This document shows, in pieces, positions 6,073 to 6,142 of a stretch of 6,142 nucleotides of DNA. The notes beneath the pieces were generated by a model, which did not search any database, was not told where the DNA came from, and was given only the letters and a program-made list of their open reading frames with translations. A program made the position numbers and the translations under genes. Position 1 is the first letter of the stretch; each line of letters opens with the position of its first letter. The DNA comes from Thermoplasmatota archaeon. Its GTDB lineage: Bacteria; Pseudomonadota; Gammaproteobacteria; Burkholderiales; Thiobacillaceae. The stretch spans positions 1 to 6,142 of the forward strand of contig JAMCVR010000245.1 of assembly GCA_023475455.1 (NCBI GenBank), in the 5' to 3' direction.

Positions 6073-6142
6073 TCAAGACCTGGCCGGCGCGAAACGGTCA
6101 CGGACCGCCACCAGCAAGCTCATTCCCCACGGCAGCCGCAGC
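6073..6142 (-). pseudogene. Duplicate 3' end of msrQ (fragment at window edge)
   Basis: The last 22 codons of msrQ (LRLPWGMSLLVAVRDRFAPA, then RS) and the stop at 6075-6073, identical to 5004-5073. If the terminal repeat is genuine, a second msrQ copy may continue beyond the window. If it is an assembly overlap, this fragment does not exist here. Confidence 0.5.

Larger units (their letters stand above)
6016..6142. repeat. 127-bp direct repeat, terminal copy
   Basis: Exact copy of 4947-5073 in the same orientation, ending at the last base of the window. It replaces the expected 5' part of msrP. No inverted ends, target duplication or transposase accompany it. A length of exactly 127 and the position at the end are what a de Bruijn graph overlap would leave. 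Confidence 0.97.

Noticed and set aside
6016..6142. Insertion sequence or integrated element at the right end
   Set aside because: No transposase, terminal inverted repeats or target duplication is visible; the segment is just a copy of msrQ 3' sequence and a terminator.

Overview
The window is 6142 bases of high-GC proteobacterial chromosome. Gene content and order point to a betaproteobacterium, probably from the Rhodocyclales/Nitrosomonadales area. The pointers are argH divergent from an AlgZ-like histidine kinase, cyaY divergent from lptM-lysA, a Lys/Ala/Pro histone H1-like protein, and an msrPQ pair. The placement is inferred from family knowledge, not from a database search.

Layout from left to right. 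Positions 1-125 (minus) hold the N-terminal 41 codons of a probable AlgZ/FimS-type sensor kinase. Only 16 bp separate its start from argH (142-1542, plus; argininosuccinate lyase, last step of arginine synthesis). A 68-bp imperfect inverted repeat built from GAGGACAC-like units sits between the convergent 3' ends of argH and a MarR-type regulator gene. The minus-strand pair cyaY (2235-2558, frataxin) and marR-like (1637-2227) is spaced by 7 bp. The regulator has four cysteines in a C-terminal extension, so it may be a metal- or Fe-S-responsive regulator beside an iron-chaperone gene. Divergent from cyaY is lptM-lysA (2584-3950, plus), a small outer-membrane lipoprotein and diaminopimelate decarboxylase, with overlapping stop and start codons.

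A 301-bp gap (3951-4251) contains no gene. It holds a short palindrome, sigma70-like promoter candidates, a dyad next to the best -10 box, a leader with several possible hairpins and a strong ribosome binding site. These precede a 211-residue, almost purely Lys/Ala/Pro/Val DNA-binding protein gene (4252-4887) made of 108-bp tandem repeats. Two identical intrinsic terminators follow. Converging on them from the minus strand is msrQ (5004-5624), the haem b membrane partner of the periplasmic methionine sulfoxide reductase MsrP. The 3' part of msrP (5624-6015) overlaps it by one base.

The last 127 bases (6016-6142) are an exact copy of 4947-5073 (terminator plus the 3' end of msrQ). They replace the 5' part of msrP. 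The repeat is exactly 127 bp and runs to the last base of the window, and 127 is a common assembler k-mer size. The most economical reading is an assembly-graph overlap or chimeric join; a real 1069-bp tandem duplication that breaks msrP is the alternative. Most of the window is ordinary housekeeping sequence. The points worth a second look are the Cys-bearing MarR beside cyaY, the upstream region of the H1-like gene, the repeated hairpins and the end repeat. I see no convincing new multi-gene system.
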